This document shows, in pieces, positions 41,681 to 53,794 of a stretch of 64,000 nucleotides of DNA (its first letter is position 1; every line of letters begins with the position of its first letter). Both the position numbers and the translations under genes were made by a program. This stretch comes from Linderina pennispora (Eukaryota; Kickxellomycota; Kickxellomycetes; Kickxellales; Kickxellaceae). The notes beneath the pieces are model-generated. The model was given only the letters and a program-made list of their open reading frames with translations. It made no database searches and was not told the origin of the DNA. Location: assembly GCF_002104995.1 (NCBI RefSeq), contig NW_024468257.1, forward strand, positions 744,001 through 808,000, in the 5' to 3' direction.

Positions 41681-44600
41681 TCAGCAGCAGCCGTTGTTGG
41701 AATTTGATGCGCACACGCACGGCCCGAGCCACCATAGGAGGCAGTTGTAGCACAGGTGGAATGGCGATGCAAGGGCTGCGCGCACAGTGCCCGACCGCCT
41801 CGATGTCGCCATGCTGGATGGTCGGTGCGATCGATACACGTGCCGCCAGGAGCTGTCCACCAGCGAGTTTCGCCCAGCACTGTCGACAGCGACACTAGCA
41901 CCTGGTCGCTGGGCATTGGCTGCCGGTACTTGAACAGGCACCATGCGGGGACGACCGCTCATATGCCGCTTGTTGCGCTTGCGCGCGTGCCTGCTTGAAG
42001 ATGACCAGAACGAGCATCGGCAGCTGAAGCAGTCGCAGCAGGCAATCTCTAGATCCGTGTTGGAGTTGGCATCGCTTTCGGGGTCCAGATCCAGCACCTG
42101 CATCTCAGAGATATCCGCTGGACGCCTTGCCTGCGCCATTTGGCGAGACTGCTGCGGTAGAGGCGGGGCAGGCGATGGAAGGGGCATCTGGACCACCACT
42201 GCCTTGTTTGCTTCTGCGGAGGCAGTCAGCAGAGTAGGCGAGCGCGAGTGCGCAGTTGGCGCTCGCTGCGACCGGTGCTTGAGCTGAGACTTTAGGTCAG
42301 CTACAGGCCCCCTGCTGGTCTTGGCCTCGCGATCTGAGCTTGACGCTTCGTGCGCTGTGCTCTGACCCGTTGTTTCTGTCTCAGACTGCCTGGTCCCTGA
42401 AGTGGATATGTTTCCGGTCACTGTTGCCCGCCGCCGCCTTAACCCAGATGTATCTCTGGCTGCTTTCCCGGGGCTCGCCCATGGCTCTGGTCGGGCTGGT
42501 TCGGCCATGCTGCTGCGTCGACCCGCAGAGAAAAAAGACGACCCAGAGCTGAGCTTGGGGAACAGGTTTGGGCACTCGGCAGGGATCTCGCAGCAGTCGC
42601 CAGTCTTGTCGTTGTGGCCTGGATGGTAGAACGAGGGCATGCCTTCGGGCAGACTGCTTTGGTTCGGCGCCTGTGGCGGGGGCCCGTCGGCAATGTGCCG
42701 CACAGAAATGGTGTGCGAATCAGGCTGCCATTCGGTTGCAGCAGAGTCGGGTTGGGTCGGGAACTGGTACTGTGGCATAGTCCCCGCCTTGCTAGCGCTT
42801 ACATCCAGTCCGTTGGAGCGGCGGCGGAGCAGGCTCATACGGAAATCTGCCTCGCTGTTGGCCTGGGTAGCAGCCGCCGCGGGTTCAGAAGGCTGTTTTG
42901 GGGTCTCCAGCAGGCTGACATGAGGTGCTTGCTGGACAGCAGCATTTGAGGCGCGGATGCTGGCTGCCGACTCCTGCTGCTCTTGCAGGGGCTCGAGGAG
43001 GAACCCTGATTCCTCCTTTTCCATTGGCACCATTATCAGATGCCGGTTGCTGTGGACAGTGGACTGGACGGCTGTGTTTGCCTGGGTCGGCATGCCACTA
43101 CTGGTCCACGACCCAAAGACATCGTTGCTGAGGAGGTCCGAAAAGTTGACAATTTCTGCCGACTCCTGCATGCCAGGGGCCGCTGGCCTGGCTGAAGACT
43201 TGGCGGCTGTGGCTGCCACAGCTTCGGCTTCAGAAGCAGCCTCTGCCATACCCTTCTTTGACCCGTCACTCGGGTCCTTCATGGACACCTCTTTGCCATC
43301 AACCCTGATAACATAGTTATGTGCATCTCTATCGGGGCCATCGTCGAGCTCGCTCAAAGCAAACGAGCCAATATCCGACTCGGCAATAGACATACCGGCC
43401 AGGTCGTAGCCAGCATCAGTCACGTACGACTCAATATTGTGTCGCTCGATATCATCGCGCGGCACAATATCCTCGTCAGCGAGGCTGTCCCCCGATGTGC
43501 GCATCAGGATCTCGACAGCCTGGTGGCGCCGGATGACCTCCTTGCCGCCTTTAGTCCACTCCTGGTCGAGTTTCTTGACGTCGTCAGACTTTGGCATCCG
43601 GCTGCGCGCGGGCTCTAGAGTGCTGGTTCGACGTGAACGCGGAGTGGCTAGTGCCCGCGGCTCAGTAGATGCCTTGGGCTCGGTACGAGAGGCGGAACAT
43701 GAGGCTTCGGCCCCTGGGCATCTAGTGCATGTGCAGGGGGCTGGGCCGGTGTAGTAGAAGCATGTACTTCTGGCTGCGTGGGCTCTGCCGCCGACACATG
43801 GGCTGCCAGGTCTTTCCCAGTCATCAGCCTCTCCCGGGACGTGCTCTTGGCACGGCGCGTGCTGCCTTGTGACCTTCTGCGGACAGCACTATATCTGTCC
43901 CTGCGCTTGATCTCGACCATTTGTGGCTTGCTATTAACACTGGCTGGTGGCTCTGAAGGACGAGCTAGGTCGATAGGAATTGCGGAGAACGGCGTAGATA
44001 GAGGTGCAGATAGAGGTGCAGATAGAGGTGCAGCGAAGGGTGCAGCGAAGGGTGCAGAGACAGCAGGGATTGGCATAGCTCCAGTACTGGTCACCTGCCG
44101 CTGGGAACTCAGCGACGCGGTAGTAAACCCAGCAGGTGGCAGAGCAGACACGCCTCTCACGTTACCTGCAGACGGCACTGCAGCAGTACCAGTGACTGCG
44201 CGAGCTGCAGAACTGACCGCCTGGTACATTCTATTAACATGGGGCTCGCCCGAGTCAACTACCACCGGCTGACGCGACACCTGCCTTGAGCCCTGGCCCA
44301 CATCACTACCGCCGTCGACAAACACCAGCTGGGATTTTAAAGCAACCTGGCTCTTAACCACAGCTGACGGGCGGGCGGCAACGTGCCTCTGCTGCATCTC
44401 GGGCAGCTCCACTGTCCGTAGCTGCGGCTCTGCCAGTGTAGCGCCTGGAGCACTAGTCCCAGACACACCCTGGTCGCTGGAGAAATGCTGAATGTCGACC
44501 CAGCCCAGGGGCATGCGGTTATACACGAACCGGTCGCCTGGCGACCCGTCAATGTGCGGGCGCACAGACGCCCGACTGTCGTTGTCGATGGTCAGGTGCG

Positions 44601-44826
44601 GGCTGCTTTCGGGCGGCTCCGAAAATGTCACTGCGGCACTGCGCAGGCGACGTGCGAGCTGGTTGGCATCCACGCCTTTGCTGTGCGGGCTGTCGGCGGA
44701 GTAGCGCCGCTGCTGACGCTGCTGCATATCCGGCTGCTGTGGTGGCATGACCGAGGCAAGTGCTTCTGTGGCAGGCTCAGTGTTTGTCCTAGTGTGGGTG
44801 CTTTTCTTTAGCTGCAGTGTATACAT
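41681..44826 (-). CDS. large disordered protein, unrecognised, one frame break
   Basis: Two long minus-strand frames, 44826 to about 43715 (ATG in MYTLQLKKST) and about 43715-41681, join with one shift near 43715 (LDAQGP into AEASCSASRTEPKASTEP), making about 1,040 residues. Composition is mostly Ser/Pro/Ala/Gln and looks disordered. Better ordered parts: RFVYNRMPLGWVDIQHF near residue 100, short APFAAPFAAPLSAPLSAPLS tandem repeats (43985-44050), and LDQEWTKGGKEVIRRHQAVE / VEILMRTSGDSLADEDIV. Near the C terminus a Cys-rich CCDCFSCRCSFW and a final GCC could be lipidated. No family recognised; the far C terminus might be in another frame. Convergent with the TPR gene. Confidence 0.6.
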
Positions 44827-45782
44827 GGTTCAGCTTCTTTTGGCTGCTTCTTTTTTGAATTATCGTTGTAGAATGGACAGGTAGTAGGTGATATGCTTGC
44901 ACCACCTTTGTTTGCCTCAATTTTTGGATGTGCTACACAGTCACCTACCGTTCCTATGCTGTCGACTGTTATCAAAGAGGAAAAATTGGTATCGCGAGTT
45001 ATGATATCCGGCGTAGTCTCCACCGATGGTGCAATAGTGGCTACAATGCAGTAGAATAGCTAAGGTTGAGATATTAAAAAGAAGGCTTGGGGGAAAAGAG
45101 AGAAGGGAACGCGAGACTTTGCGTTCAAAAACGACTGAATGCATGCTTGAAAAAAATCACCAATGCATGACCAAGAGCGAAAAAAAGGCTGACTGCACTT
45201 TCTACCCTATTCAATGAGGGCAATGTGCGGCTCGAGCCATGTGAAGCCTAGTCATAGACCTCTCCGACAATGGCCAAAGGAAAATGCGCATGCTGCGTAT
45301 CCGAATATCCCCCCGCGTGTGCTTGGTGCGGGATTTGTATCCCTTTCCTCGCCCTGTTTCGGTCCCTGGCATCTACTGACCGTCGAACCTTCTACCAAGC
45401 CGAGATCGCGAGCGTCCATAGGGCAAATAGTGCAGAATGATCAGCTGCACAAAAGCATGTCTGCCACTGCCCTCCCCCACCAGAAGCTAGGAGCTGGGGG
45501 CAGCAGTTAGAGATATAGTGTTTGGCTGTCTAGTTGGGGGAGGGACGCAATTCACCACACAATTTGAAAATAATCTGTTTGTTGCTCCTTACCTAACCAC
45601 CATGTGATGATGACGTATGCAGCCACAAATTAAATCAGCTTTGATTGATCATCATATATGGTGGTGCACTTCCGCATGCGGATATTCACATACAAGGTCA
45701 TTAAATTGAAGAACGGAATGATATAAGGGTATTCGTTAAGAGGCTATCGGACAGGGTGGTGTAGGGATGTGGTATCTGTTAT
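44827..45782. other. intergenic, no gene supported
   Basis: Upstream region of the disordered-protein gene and 3' flank of CDC25. Short ORFs only. Confidence 0.45.
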
Positions 45783-48033
45783 TCAGGGGTTATTTCCAAA
45801 GTTGAGCATGCTGATGCCCGGACGCGCACTCTGCGCGCGGGACAGGCGCTTCATGCGTGTCGGCAAGGTCGACATGGTCCTTCCGCCCTGCAGAGTCGGC
45901 GACTGCACCGCGGGGGCGGCAAACAGCGTCGTGCCTGACGTGACCGTCGCCGCCTTGTAGTGCCACGCCTTTGCCAGGCCCGCGTCGTTCATGGACTTTG
46001 TGCGCTTGAACTGGCGGGTGAACTGCTGCATGCGCTGGCGGCAGTCAGATGTGTGCGCGCGGTCGTTCATCTCGACGTAGTTCTGCGGCTCGCACAGTGG
46101 CTTGTGGTGGTTGAAGAAGTTGCGGTACCCGCCCTCCAGCACGTAGATCTCAGGGTAGTGCAGGTGCGGGTACCGGTGCATGTTCACCTCGCGGTCGCGC
46201 CGCCGCAGATGGCTGGCCATTGACGGCGCGCGCTGGATCGAGTACTCGCAGTGCAGAATCACCACCATGCGCGTGCCCGTCCGCGGGCGCTCCAGCAGCA
46301 GCCGCTCCAGCGCCTCGATAGTCGGTGCGTTCGCCGCGCCTGCAATGTGCCCGCCCTCGAACTCGTACGGGAACCGGCAGTCAACCACCAGCCGCTCGTC
46401 GTACAGGTCCTTGTACCGGCCCTCCAGCAGATCGCGAACTGTTGACGCGTCGACACGCATGATCGAGTCGGTCGTCGAGGTCGTGCATGGCAGCAGGTGC
46501 CGCTCCGTCTGCGGCGTTTGTGCAAACGGGCTGATTGCGTCCATCAGCACCACGGGCTCGGTCTGCATCAGCTCCTGGTCCTCCATGTCTGCTGCCGCGC
46601 CCTTGCCGCCCAGCTCCTCGTCCTCGAACGAGGTGAAGCTTGGGATGGCCGAGGCCCGGCTGCGCCCGCGCTGCAGCCTGCAGGCGGTGGCGCTATTGCG
46701 CAGCGGCGTGTTTTCGGGAAACTGCTCGCTGATGGTGTCAAGCACCGGCGCCCGGGCCCGCCTGCGCTGCAGGCTGAACAGCGAGCCACCGTCGTCGTAT
46801 GCAGTGTCCTACGGCGTGCCGAAAGTGTGTGAGTATCAGGCCCAATAAATGCATGCAGACCGTATGGGTAATCCCTGTTGAAACTGACGTGGCGCGCAAG
46901 TAATGTCATGCACTACTCCATCCCCAAGCGGAGGAAGCCGGTGTCGCACATTGCCCGGATTTGCCCTTGCACAAAAAAAGTAAACATTGGGCTCGCCATC
47001 GGCTGCCCTCAGATTTTCGACAAAAGGATCCTTTGCGAGAAACCTGTACTGGCAGCCGAGACCCGCCCGCAAAGGATCCGCCCTGGAAATGGCCGGTTCT
47101 GGCCATATTAAGAAGCCGGCGAGCTGCATCTCGCCAATACACACACTATTAGGTAGACGACGTGTCCCGGGTTCCCGATGGGATCTCCGTGGAGATGCAC
47201 CAGCAAATGAACGAGCAAAATACGACCGCACACCGGCTGTGAGCCATCTCATGGACCCCACCCACGTACATGACGGCAAATGACACTATGTGGGTTTGAG
47301 ACAACGCAGTGGCGCATACGCAAAACCTCACACAAAGTCAAGGTGCAGGACATAAAGCGGCTCAAGTCCCAAACAGCCTCCCGCTGAGAATAAAAAAACA
47401 AAAAAGCACACAAGCAAAACGGAAAAGAAAAAAGAAGGCCAGCAGGAGACAATTACAGAAAACGTACCTCGTCGACATTAAGGCGCTCGCGGCTAAGCGA
47501 GAGCGGCGCCTGCACGCGGGCAAATTTATTGCACGGCGAGCCCACCAGCGGCGGGGCACTCCGCGGCTGCTTCACCTGCCTCCTAAACATCGGTCGGCGT
47601 GGGCGAATTGAACGCAAACCCAGGCGACTGCAAACTCCTCGAACCCGCGCTTGTGCCGCAGAGTCGGCGCCGGTGTGCACGCCAGCTCCCCCGCCGTGCG
47701 GTCGCTGAATGGCGAGAACATCGGCGTCTTGCGCGGCGTCGGCTCCAGATGCAGGTTGCCGTCCAGATCCGTTATCAGGTTCGCCAGTGACGGGCCGTCC
47801 TGGATCGTGGCCGGCGGCTTGTCGGAAATGTGAGACAGCTGCGTGCGCCGTGACGAAGTCGACTTGCACGGCGTTACTGCTGGATTAAAAAGGATGGTGC
47901 CCGACGCCCGCCCGCGCTTGGTGCCACTGCTATTGCCACCGTTGTTGGTACTGGCGGGGGTGGCGGCCTGAAACGGGTTGGGCGACGACGCAAGATCCTT
48001 CAGCAAGGATGTGTTTGTAGTGGTTGCGCTCAT
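45783..48033 (-). CDS. CDC25: Cdc25-type M-phase inducer phosphatase
   Basis: Dual-specificity phosphatase that removes inhibitory phosphates from Cdk1 at G2/M. Exon 1 from 48033 (MSATTTNTSLLKDLASSPNP) contains SP/TP sites; exon 2 (46808-45783) carries the rhodanese-fold catalytic domain: RDLLEGRYKDLYDERLVVDC, RFPYEFEGGHIAGAANAPT, the active-site loop HCEYSIQRAP (H-C-x5-R) and YPEIYVLEGGYRNFF. The intron is 47467-46809, GTACGT...GTAG, phase 0 (NVDE to DTAYDDGG). Exon 1 has two one-base shifts near 47655 and 47590: sense passes from KRGFEE through SLQSPGFAFNSPTPTD to MFRRQVKQPRSAPPLVGSP. The catalytic region is intact. The ATG shown at 46745 in a simple translation is in fact a GTG within exon 2. 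Confidence 0.87.
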
Positions 48034-50354
48034 GTTTGTGTGGATATGGAGTAGTAATAACAGAATATAGGTAAGAAAATGTGTGCGAATGAAAATTGAA
48101 ACGAAATGAACGAAGGCGATGGGCGGGAGGGGCAGAAATGTTGAGAGATAGAGCGGTAAAAAAAACTACCAACAACGAGGGCAAAGAAAGGGAGGGAAAA
48201 GCGAGAAGAGAGCCGGTGCGAGTTGGCTGGGTATCGTAAAGGGCGAGCGATCTGAAAATTTTTCGAAAAGGTGGTTCGAGTTGAAGGGGGGAAATAAATA
48301 AAGCCCTAATTTTTTGTGCTTTTCAGGAACAGAAAATGTGATTTGTGAAGGTGTTAGAGTAAACAAAAGATTTGGATGAGGGCGAGATAGCCAAGGCTGT
48401 CTACGATATAGAGAGCCTTTCCCGCTCGGGGGGGGGGTTCGAGTAGTGTTTGACAGAGTAGGCGGGCTGACAAAGCTCGCTTGTGCAGCAGCAGACGGGA
48501 ATGGCAAATCCCACAGCAGACCAGCTTGAATATAAAGCGGACTAGAGCTGGGAGTAGTCTGGTTGAACAGCAATAAAACGAGGCAGCTTGTCAGGAGGGA
48601 GCACAGGGAGGTCCTGCGAATAAAAACAACAGCTGTGGGTAAAATAATGGTAAAATCAAAATATACGGTCTCGTCTCTGGTAACTGCAAAGCTATGGTAA
48701 GCACGCACGCTGGAAGAAACAAAAGTAATAATAAAAATGCGAATTTGCGTCAAGGGGAAGAGGTAATGCTATATAGCCGTTAAGAAGGTCGTGAGTGAAC
48801 GAGTGAGGCTGAATGCCGCCTGAAAAAAGGGAGAAAGTAAGCGTGGGCAGCAACCAGAGGAGAAAAGCCATGAAAAGGAGACGAGGAAGAGAGTGTCTGA
48901 AAACCGAGCAATGCGGGCTTTATAGCAGACGCTCGTTTCAAAGGAAGCGCATTTAGTGTAAACAAGGTGCTGCACCTATCCATGCATTGATTTCCGTGCA
49001 CCAGTTTGCTCCCTGTATATGTCGTATCTGAATAGCGCCCATTAGTCCAGGAACACTAGACAAATAACAAGGCATGTCCAAGAAGGGGAAGCCAGGGCTT
49101 GTGTCTGCCATTGAGCAGAAAAACGGCTCTTTGTCTGACTGGGTGGTGGCCCTTTGGGGGAGGGGAAGGCTGTGTTCCCGTCTGTTCGCCGTTTGACACA
49201 CATGCATGCTCTTCGTGCCACGCACGTACGAAAAAGAAGCGCAGAAACCGAGAAGAGACCTGCATTCTTTCTGTCCAGTGCTAGTTACGTCTGCTGCCCC
49301 TACACCATAGCTTCTTGCTGTCTACTGCTGCACCATCAACAATGGCCGGCTGTAATTAATTGCAGGTGCTGGACGGCCAGGCCAAGCCTACATGGCAGTG
49401 CTACTTTTACATCAGGCAGGCTTGTGAAGAAAGAAAAATAGTGCGCAGAAGTAGAGACCAACGTTGTTCCTCAGCCTCCCCGCAAACCGGTCTCAAGGAC
49501 CATGTGAACAATGTGTGGGCGGAAATGCGTCCGATGATGAAGTATCGATTGTTTGAGTTTAATTAGCCGCCGGCCAAGAGTGCGGGGCTTGCAAATGCGC
49601 ATGAAGTACATGGCGCTTTTGGAATATGCCTGTGGCTAGCAAAATAAAGGTGGCGAGCAGCATGTCATCATATGCTAGATATCGTTCTAGATATCTAAAG
49701 GAGGCGAGCGAGGACTAAGCCACTGTGGCTCTAGATAACCAGATGCGACACAGAAATATCCGAAGGAGAATCGGTGCACTCTATGCTTCGGTGAATAGTT
49801 AGGGACGGACACCCCTATCCCTCTATTTTTTGGGGGAGGGACAGTCCGTAGAAAGCAAAAGCACTAGAACATTGCAGAACGGCGTTCTGTCGAGATATAG
49901 CCCGGGTTCGAAAACGGATGGGCAGTGCCGGGAGATGCCAAAAGTCAGCGAGATACGCCAAGCAGCAGCCCTGTTGATTACTAGCGCTGCTAGACGAACG
50001 GGAGTCCGCAACCAGCCCCAGCGTGGATCCGAGCATGCTAAACGGGCCAAGTGATTCGCACACGATCCAAGCCAACGATCAGAGCGATGGAAGGAAAATA
50101 AGTGGTCCGGCGTGGCACACCCACAGTGGACGATACGTCATGCCCAGGTGGGAAAGAAGAAATCCACCCGGTAGAAGCAGAAAATTGCGGATTGGGGGAA
50201 GGGCGCGACCCGAAAAGGCAGCAATTTGGCTGTGTGGGAAAGTCCGAGCGACGACAGAGGCCTCCGCCATGAACAAAAGCCCGGGACGGAAGCGCAGGCT
50301 GGCCCGGTGCATCTCTTGCCTTCTATTCCACGAAGCAGTATTTACCACAAGCAA
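48034..50354. other. long intergenic region; no gene supported
   Basis: Purine/pyrimidine-skewed DNA (CT-rich on the minus strand at 48160-48970) typical of a long fungal promoter and leader for CDC25, a run of ten G at about 48427-48437, then mixed sequence. A 195-residue minus-strand ORF at 48166-48753 is low complexity and not called. A tandem of CTAGATATC-like words lies near 49675-49700. Confidence 0.45.
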
Positions 50355-51711
50355 ATGTCGACCTACCCTGCCAAGCAGCACTTCATCAACACGGCCAAGA
50401 AGCTGGGAGCCACCAGCGGGGTCATCTTTGTCCGCGGCGGCGAGACCATCGTTCACCCGGACTCTGACACCGAGTACGAGTTCCACCAGGACTCCAACTT
50501 TTACTACCTCTCGGGCGTGCGCTCGCCGGGGTTCTCTGCAGCCTACGACATTGGCGCCAACAAGGCCATTCTGTTTGCGTACTATGTGGATGCCGACGAA
50601 GCGGTCTGGATCGGCGTCCCGCCGACGCTGGAGGAGCTGCGGACATCGCACGGCTTCGACGAGGCGTACTACGCCAAGGACATCGAGTCGGTGCTGGACA
50701 GCACTGAAGCCGAGCACAATCTACACGCTGCCGCACCACAGCACGGCGCAGCTGGGCGCGCTGGCCAGCCAGGTGGAGAGCGAGCGCCTGCTGGAGGCGG
50801 TGCATGAGGCGCGGGTGTTCAAGGACGACTACGAGGTGGACGTGATGCGGCGGGCGAACAAGATCAGCGGGGATGCCCATGTGACTTGATGAAGGAGGCG
50901 CGCGTGGGCGTAACCGAGGCGCAGCTGCACGGGCGGTTCATCGGGCTGACGATCTCGCAGGGCTGCCTGTACGAGGCATACGGCGGTATTGTCGCGCGCG
51001 GACGCAACGCAGCCATCCTGCACTACACCAAGAACAACCAGGTCCTGGATCAGCGCCGACGACATGGTTCTGGTGGACTGCGGCGGGCAGCTGGAGGACT
51101 ATGCGTCGGATATCACACGCACGTGGCCGGTGGGCGCCAAGTTCACGCCCGAGTGCCGCGCCATCTACGAGATTGTGCTGGACATGCAGAAGCAGGTCAT
51201 TGCTGCGTGCGGCCCGCACAAGCAGTGGGAGGACATGCACGCGCTGTCCAACCAGGTGGCTGCCCAGGGTCTGCTCAAGCTGGGCATCCTGAAGGGCGAC
51301 CTGGCCGAGATTGCCAAGCACCATGTGGTCGGGTACTTTATGCCGCACGGCATCGGCCATCTGATCGGCATCGACACGCACGATGTCGCCGGCTACCCGA
51401 AGGGCGTCGAGCGCATCAACGCGCCGGGTCTGCGCTACCTGCGCGCGCGTCGCGAGATGCTGCCGCAGATGGCCTTCACTGTCGAGCCCGGTCCTGTACT
51501 TTGTCGACGATATCCTGGCGACGGCCAAGGCCAACCCCGAGGTCGCGCAGTTCATTGACTTTGACGTGGTCGCAAAGTACCGCAAGGTCGGCGGTGTGCG
51601 CATCGAGGACAACATTGTCATCACCGAGTCCGGCAACACCAACCTGACCGACTGCCCGAAGGAGGTCGACGAGATCGAGGCCATCCGCGCGGCGGCACTG
51701 GCAGCGCAGTA
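50355..51711 (+). CDS. Xaa-Pro dipeptidase (prolidase, M24B), frame broken
   Basis: Cleaves X-Pro dipeptides using two metal ions. The start is at 50355 (MSTYPAKQHFINTAKKLG); the frame is open further upstream but that part lacks protein sense. N-terminal domain: YEFHQDSNFYYLSGV and IGVPPTLEEL. Catalytic pita-bread fold: metal ligands in VLVDCGG (Asp), ASDITRTWPVG (Asp), MPHGIGHLIGIDTHDV (His), FTVEPG (Glu) and VRIEDNIVITESG (Glu). Total about 450 codons, the usual length. Four one-base shifts occur near 50705, 50883, 51050 and 51490; each leaves the protein sense intact on either side, so sequence error is likelier than a pseudogene. Confidence 0.87.
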
Positions 51712-51714
51712 GCT

Positions 51715-52048
51715 TTGCCAGATCTGGCGATCAATATAATCTAAATCTGAATAAATCTGTTATGATCTGAGCGAGATGAGAATAAAATCAGCAAGTCGAG
51801 ATAAGGAGTATCTCGGAAAAGTCGAAAAATTCAAAGAGCGTTTGGCGGAGGCAGCCCGCCAAATGGAAGAGAGGCTGGTAAAAGGCCACAAAATAAAGGC
51901 AAGCGCAGGCTGGGAACCTGAAGGCAGTCGAAATTTGAATCTGAAGCAGTCTTCTTTCCTTTTGCTCTACGAATTATCTCTTTTCTTAGCATTGGTTATT
52001 GGGAATTCGCAACTCCTCTTTTTTCCAATTTATTTTTCAACCAGAACC
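51715..52048. promoter_or_regulatory. upstream region of cytochrome c1 gene
   Basis: No gene. TC-rich zone just before the ATG. Confidence 0.4.
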
Positions 52049-53310
52049 ATGTTTTCGCGCGGTGCTTTCAACACTTTCAAGCAGGCTGCTCAGGGTGCCT
52101 CCAAGGTAAAGCGACTTTGTTGATATTGTTAGCTGGCCAAAGAAAAACGGATTCGGCGACATGAATCAGAGAGTGCGAGCAAGCAGGACTAAACAGTTGT
52201 CGGGTTATCGGAGGGTGATGTAGCGTTTCACGACCCAGGCTGGTTCGGCAAAGGTAGGCTTACTTTGGGCATGTAGATAACAGATAGCATAGCCCATGAT
52301 AGTACTTGCCGATATCGCCTGCTTTTGTTTTTTTTTTGCTGATTATCACTGTCACACATGTAGTCGAACACGTACAACACCCTGATGGGCGTGTCGGTGG
52401 CCACTGCTGTTGGCTCGGGAGCCAGCCTCTACTACCTGAACAAGAACTCGGCGCACGCCAACATGGAGGCGGAGGGTCTGCACCCCGCTGACCACCCGTT
52501 CCCGCAGAAGAACCTGTTTGGCACCTTTGACCATGCGAGGTAAGGAGATGGGGCTTTTGTGGCACGGATGATGTGGATATCATAGGAAATGCGGGCCTGA
52601 ACTAACCAAAGGGAGCTGGTTTTACATGTAGCATCCGCCGTGGATTCCAGGTGTTCAAGGAGGTGTGCGCGGCGTGCCACTCGCTTGATCTGATTTACTG
52701 GCGTAACCTTGTCGATGTTGCGTACACCGAGGAGGAGGTGCGTGAGATGGCGGCCGAGTACGAGTACGAGGACGGACCCAACGACGTGGGCGAGATGTTC
52801 ATGCGGCCGGGCAAGCTGACCGACCCGATCCCGCGCCCGTATCCGAACGAGGAGGCGGCGCGTGCGGCGAACGCCGGAGCTCTGCCGCCCGACCTGTCGC
52901 TGATCACCAAGGCGCGTCACGGCGGCGTGGACTACATCTACGCGCTGCTGACCGGATACTGCGATCCGCCAGCTGGCGTGGAGATCCGCGAGGGCCTGAA
53001 CTACAACCCGTACTTCCCGGGCGGTGCAATTGCGATGGCGCAGAACCTGTTCGACGGAGTGGTGGAGTTTGAGGACGGCACCGAGAACACGGCGTCGCAG
53101 ATTGCCAAGGACGTGGTGACGTTCCTGAACTGGTCGGCGGAGCCCGAGCTGGACGACCGCAAGAAGATCGGTGTCAAGGCCCTGCTGCTGTTCTCGACGC
53201 TGACGGCAATCTCGCTGTGGATCAAGAGGAACAGATGGCAAACGCTGAAGACGCGCAAGGTTGTGTTCAACCCGCCCAAGGACTGGACCAACACTCCGCG
53301 CAAGCACTAG
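52049..53310 (+). CDS. CYT1: cytochrome c1, complex III haem subunit
   Basis: Three exons: 52049-52105, 52364-52539 and 52632-53310, with introns 52106-52363 (GTAAAG...TAG) and 52540-52631 (GTAAGG...TAG), total 303 residues. Mitochondrial presequence [19 protein letters not shown] with a hydrophobic sorting segment ([16 protein letters not shown]). Haem-binding C-A-A-C-H after [12 protein letters not shown], the M-R-P-G-K axial Met region [20 protein letters not shown], and [17 protein letters not shown]-terminal membrane anchor [19 protein letters not shown] keeps it in the inner membrane with the haem domain in the intermembrane space. All expected motifs are present; splice phases are consistent. 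Confidence 0.95.
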
Positions 53311-53794
53311 ACAAGTTCCAAATTTTCTTTCCCCCCTCTGAATCGTATACCTTTTCCCTCAATTTCTTTTCCATGTTTTGACGCTTTGACAAGGTTCCAT
53401 TGTTGCTTTTTTTTTTTTGCTTTCTCACCCGTTCAGTGTGGATTCGTACGAGTCGTGCTTTCCCTCAGAACGAAGAAACTCTTGGCGTTGTTCCTTTTTC
53501 CTAGTGCCTGCAGGTGGATAGGGTGGCACTATCGTCATGCGCATGTCTTGGCACGGCCGTATAAAAGGCCACAGAGGGTCTTTCCGAGTGGAGACAGGAA
53601 GCAGGTTCAGGGTTTGGGGTCAGCGACCATACACGCAGGCGACGGGAAGTGGAAGAATCGTCCTTTTCTCTTTACTCCTTGCCAGCCAACACGCATTTTC
53701 CAATACTCTTTTTTTTTCTCTAGACTATCGCATCTGAGTTTTAAAATTCACAAGCCCTTTTTCTTTCCTACACAGTTTCACGCAGTCCTCAACA
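53311..53794. promoter_or_regulatory. upstream region of OSH1-like gene
   Basis: T runs at about 53408-53420 and CT-rich DNA ahead of the ATG at 53795. A 148-residue ORF here has no coding resemblance. Confidence 0.45.

Noticed and set aside
46745-46747. Start of CDC25 catalytic exon at 46745
   Set aside because: The codon is GTG; the exon extends to an acceptor at 46809 and joins the N-terminal exon in phase.
48166-48753. 195-residue minus-strand ORF
   Set aside because: Low complexity, pyrimidine-rich promoter-like DNA; no family resemblance.
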